DNA from: Mycoemilia scoparia
Taxonomy: Eukaryota; Kickxellomycota; Kickxellomycetes; Kickxellales; Kickxellaceae
NCBI GenBank assembly: GCA_027575805.1
Contig: JANBPU010000346.1
Span: forward strand, 1 to 15,325
DNA: 15,325 nucleotides
Direction of reading: 5' to 3'
Made by a program: the position numbers and the translations under genes
Shown here: piece by piece, positions 12,469-15,325 of the stretch
How positions within the stretch are numbered: position 1 is the first letter of the stretch
Layout of the letters: each line of letters begins with the position of its first letter
The notes under the pieces: model-generated
Databases searched by the model: none
The model's input: the letters and a program-made list of their open reading frames with translations, nothing else
What the model was told of the DNA's origin: nothing

Positions 12469-15325
12469 TCAACGACGACCAGGATGTAATGGTTCCCACT
12501 CTCAGTCATTCTGAGCGGTCCAGCAAGATCGATTGCAATGTGATCCATGGGCATGCTAGCCACAATGGGTTGTAGAGGCGCATAGCGAGTCTTGCGAGGA
12601 TTGAAAGCGCGGCAGGCAGGACAGTCTTTGATAAATTGTTCAGCATCCTTATGTAAGGAAGGCCAATCGAATCCTTGCCATCTGATAGATGATACCAATG
12701 TCTTAGTGCCAAAGTGGCCCAGTTTATGGCTATTCGATAGTAGCGATAAGCATTCCTTCTCGTTCAGTATGGTCTTGGTTGGTTGCGATGTTTCAGGTTC
12801 GGCTGTTAAGCATTTAACACTCTCGTCGGGTCTGCATGATAGGACGTCCGGAACGATATTATCCAGTCCAGGACAATGTATTATGTCAAAATTATATTCC
12901 TGTAGGACCAGGTACCAGCGTATCAGCATAGGACTGAGTTCTTTCTGTGAGCGTAACCATGTCAGAGCGGCATGATCAGTATATACTGTGAATTTACGAC
13001 CATAGATGTATTGGTGAAATTTGGTTAACGCAAAAACTATCGCCAATAATTCACGTTGAGAAACAGTATAGTTCCGTTGAGCCTTGCTGAGCGACTTGGC
13101 TTGGAAAGATAGGTAGATGATCTTGTCATCCTTGGTGATTTGGTAGAGTACCGTACCAATACCTGTATCAGACGCGTCCGTTGTGATATGGAATGGTAGA
13201 TTATGATCCAGGAAGAACAAGGGAAATGCGTCCAACGCTGCTAATTTCAACTCGTTGAATGCCTGACGGAGTTCCGTGGTATCTGGGATGGGAGTATTTC
13301 GCTTACCCTCACAGTACTTATCTAGAGGTGCAGACAACAACGCTATCTTGGGGATATGTTCCCTTATGTAATTAACGGTGCCTAGGAAAGTGCATAGCTC
13401 ATGTTTATTCGACGGGTACGGCCAGTTTCTGAAAGCTTCAAGATGCTTGTCGTCTACCCAGTGCTGTTTACCATTGACAAGGAATCCTAGTAGTTTAACT
13501 GACTTCATAGCAAAGCGGCATTTATCTACGTTCAGGATGAGATTGGCCGAGTTGAGACGATTTATAATGTCTCTGACATGTTCAATGTGATCTTCGATAG
13601 TATGAGAGAATATCACAATGTCGTCGATATACGCCCTTGCATTCTTGTTATTCCATAACAGATGGGAAATTACACGTTGGAAAATACTGGGGAGATTCTT
13701 TAAACCAAAGGGGGCTCTGACGTAGACATAGTGTTCACCGTGCCATGAAAATGCCGTCTTTTCTTGGTCCTCTTCAGCAACGGGGAATCTGTGATATGCC
13801 TTTGTCAAGTCTAGCGTGGTGAAGTAGGTGTATCCTGCTAAATTGTCAAAAATATCCCTTGGTATTGGTAACAGAAAATTATCGTCCAGGGTGATAAAAT
13901 TCAGAGCTCGGTAATTGATGACGGGTCTTTTCAAAATGTACGCCTCAGTATGATCCTTCTTAGGAACGAGGAAAATCATCAAGTTGAATCTCATTCTGGT
14001 CGGTGCCAGTTTGATAAATCTGGACTTCAACAGAGATTCTATCTCCTTATCGACCAGCTTTGCTGTTTCTTCTGGGAAAGGTGGTTGTCGACGGAAAACA
14101 GGTTTGTCAGTAATGGTGGGAATCCTTACCAATGCTTCTTCTATCGGACAAGGTAAGTCTGGATCTATTTCTTGATTGCTTTTTATCTCAACGGCTAGAA
14201 CAACAAGGAAATGTTTACGGTGTTTGCTGTCGTCTTCAGCTTGTTCAGTGAAGTTGTCATTCTCATTTGTGCGGTTGTGCCCTGGCAGGGTGAGAAGGGC
14301 CCTTGTGAATTGTTCGATACCATATCGAATTAGCACATCTTGACCAATTAATATTGGAGGTTCCATTTCCCCAGGTAGTATTTCTGCCATTAGGGATAGT
14401 TTGAATTTGCCGCAAACGATTCTAATCTTAATTTGTCCTATACGGTCTTTCTTCAATGAGTCAATACCGAATTGTATTTGCCCTGTACTCTGGGTAATAG
14501 TACCGTCTAGTTTATCAGCTAGGGACTTAGATATGCTCGTCATGGAGGCTCCTGTATCCAACTCGGTGTAAGTATCGAGAAGGCCTTCCTTGGTTTCGAT
14601 GGCTAATGGTACCGTCCATGGGTTGATTTCCCTTGACATGCCAATGATAGAGATCTTCTTGACAATTGGTTCTTCTTCGTCGGCGTCTTCGAAGGATTCT
14701 TCTTCAGTGGATACCCAATCCACTTCTTCTACTTCTGACTTGTCCTGAACGATTTCGTCCGGTTCTGGTTCCGGTTCACAAGGGTATTCTATCTTCTTGA
14801 TAGCCCTGGGAGTGAACAGTCTCTTGTTAGGTCCACCTGGGGATGGTGTCATATGGTGTTTACTGGGAGTGTCTAACAGCATTGGTCGTGAAGGAGTTGG
14901 AGGTAGTCGTCTCGGCAAGTCGGTATTGAAAGGACTAATATTGGAACGTCCAAAATAACTTGTGTTCGTTCTGGACGAATTATTATCGATCCGGTCGTTG
15001 GGATTATAATGGTTTACACAGGTTGAACCAAAGGATACTTGTCTTTGCGGTTCCTTCTTCGGTCTAGTCGTGTCTTCCATGCCTTGAATTCTGCAGAATA
15101 CCTTGTACTCTGTCTGAGCAATGGTGTACAACAACCTGATGTTGGGAGGGTCTTCCCTACGCACTTCGGCATTCATGAGGATAAGCCTGCGTAATTCTTT
15201 CGGTAGCGAGTCGTAAAAGATATTTAGCAGGAGTTCTTGCTTATCATCGTTCTGACCTGCTCTCTTCCTTAGGCAGTCAAACTCGTGGGTGTAGCTGGTG
15301 ATATTGTCAGAACGGGTGTTAAAAC
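12396..15325 (-). CDS. Gypsy Gag-Pol polyprotein, 5' part (Gag, PR, RT, RNase H, integrase N-terminus); partial at right edge
   Basis: An open frame running from the window edge, with an internal ATG at 15176. The ~49 codons before that ATG are retrotransposon Gag-like (YTHEFDCLRKRAG, LPKELRRLIL), so gag and pol share one frame here. Counting from 15176, protease DTGA has Asp207. RT has LDLTKAYH (Asp456) and the active-site YIDD (516-519). RNase H has Asp667, Glu709 and Asp734, with LDNIVPDVLS closing the domain. The integrase zinc module has H817, H821, C852 and C855, and the first IN catalytic Asp is 883 (AIDLAGPL). Native sequence ends at about 12469. The last ~24 codons and the TGA at 12396-12398 are solo-LTR sequence. 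No CCHC zinc knuckle is seen between Gag and protease. The RT fingers are slightly unusual (RMRFNLMIFLVPKKD, KRPVINYRALN). Confidence 0.92.
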   Translation of the reverse strand, partial: FNTRSDNITSYTHEFDCLRKRAGQNDDKQELLLNIFYDSLPKELRRLILMNAEVRREDPPNIRLLYTIAQTEYKVFCRIQGMEDTTRPKKEPQRQVSFGSTCVNHYNPNDRIDNNSSRTNTSYFGRSNISPFNTDLPRRLPPTPSRPMLLDTPSKHHMTPSPGGPNKRLFTPRAIKKIEYPCEPEPEPDEIVQDKSEVEEVDWVSTEEESFEDADEEEPIVKKISIIGMSREINPWTVPLAIETKEGLLDTYTELDTGASMTSISKSLADKLDGTITQSTGQIQFGIDSLKKDRIGQIKIRIVCGKFKLSLMAEILPGEMEPPILIGQDVLIRYGIEQFTRALLTLPGHNRTNENDNFTEQAEDDSKHRKHFLVVLAVEIKSNQEIDPDLPCPIEEALVRIPTITDKPVFRRQPPFPEETAKLVDKEIESLLKSRFIKLAPTRMRFNLMIFLVPKKDHTEAYILKRPVINYRALNFITLDDNFLLPIPRDIFDNLAGYTYFTTLDLTKAYHRFPVAEEDQEKTAFSWHGEHYVYVRAPFGLKNLPSIFQRVISHLLWNNKNARAYIDDIVIFSHTIEDHIEHVRDIINRLNSANLILNVDKCRFAMKSVKLLGFLVNGKQHWVDDKHLEAFRNWPYPSNKHELCTFLGTVNYIREHIPKIALLSAPLDKYCEGKRNTPIPDTTELRQAFNELKLAALDAFPLFFLDHNLPFHITTDASDTGIGTVLYQITKDDKIIYLSFQAKSLSKAQRNYTVSQRELLAIVFALTKFHQYIYGRKFTVYTDHAALTWLRSQKELSPMLIRWYLVLQEYNFDIIHCPGLDNIVPDVLSCRPDESVKCLTAEPETSQPTKTILNEKECLSLLSNSHKLGHFGTKTLVSSIRWQGFDWPSLHKDAEQFIKDCPACRAFNPRKTRYAPLQPIVASMPMDHIAIDLAGPLRMTESGNHYILVVVDDRPGSSGTSLNCSGKVVAERLLS
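12469..12473. repeat. 5-bp target-site duplication, right copy (TCAAC)
   Basis: TCAAC directly follows the CA end (TGTCA) of the solo LTR and is identical to 11930-11934, showing that the LTR arrived by integrase-mediated insertion. Confidence 0.9.

Larger units (their letters stand above)
9528..15325 (-). mobile_element. Ty3/Gypsy chromovirus-type LTR retrotransposon (5' end beyond window)
   Basis: The minus-strand element reads right to left: gag capsid, protease, reverse transcriptase, RNase H, integrase, chromodomain, acidic tail, polypurine tract, 3' LTR. The domain order PR-RT-RH-IN and the C-terminal chromodomain place it among the chromoviruses. The chromodomain is expected to steer integration toward methylated histone H3 in heterochromatin (known for the group, inferred here). 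The only disruption seen is the same-family solo LTR at 11935-12468 inside the integrase. Both coding halves are otherwise free of stops, so decay is slight. The 5' LTR, primer-binding site and gag N-terminus lie outside the window. Confidence 0.92.

Overview
This looks like nuclear DNA of a filamentous fungus. AT-rich intergenic DNA, compact genes open from ATG to stop, an F-box/leucine-rich protein with threonine tracts, a secreted GDSL esterase and a chromodomain Ty3/Gypsy retrotransposon together suggest an early-diverging lineage, probably Mucoromycota. That placement is inference: there is no rRNA or marker gene here. No bacterial operon, CRISPR array or tRNA was seen.

Positions 1-9527 are host DNA with small, well-spaced genes. 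In order: the 3' end of an unidentified gene (1-194, +); a His/Asn-rich hypothetical gene (807-1307, +); convergent to it, an F-box/LRR-like gene (1622-3262, -); a small secreted cysteine-rich protein (3946-4305, -); a secreted SGNH/GDSL hydrolase (5535-6587, -); a doubtful ORF in a GC-richer patch (6787-7185, -); a remnant reading frame (8431-8634, +); and an unrecognised basic-N-terminus protein (8786-9328, -). The gaps carry five copies of one short inverted-repeat element (MITE-like, 110-142 bp, termini around CATATGG...TTTTTGAAGGGY). Three are clustered at 7.6-8.4 kb, and one supplies the stop codon of the gene at the left edge.

Positions 9528 to the right edge are one Ty3/Gypsy chromovirus on the minus strand: 3' LTR (9528-10062), polypurine tract (10063-10077), and a single gag-pol frame reading leftward from beyond 15325 (capsid, protease, RT, RNase H, integrase, chromodomain, long acidic C-terminal tail). 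The 5' LTR lies outside the window. The integrase is split by a solo LTR of the same family in the opposite orientation (11935-12468), with exact 5-bp target duplications (TCAAC) on both sides. Apart from that the frame is open, so the element was probably active recently. The two LTRs form a ~535-bp inverted repeat around 1.87 kb. They are ~99% identical in R/U5 but only ~88% in U3, which makes the locus a candidate source of hairpin RNA and of inversions.

No multi-gene system such as defence or a biosynthetic cluster was found. The most unusual items are the self-interrupted retrotransposon with its inverted LTRs, a GTTCAGGA-type motif scattered through its LTRs and coding region, its roughly 300-residue tail after the chromodomain, and the MITE family.
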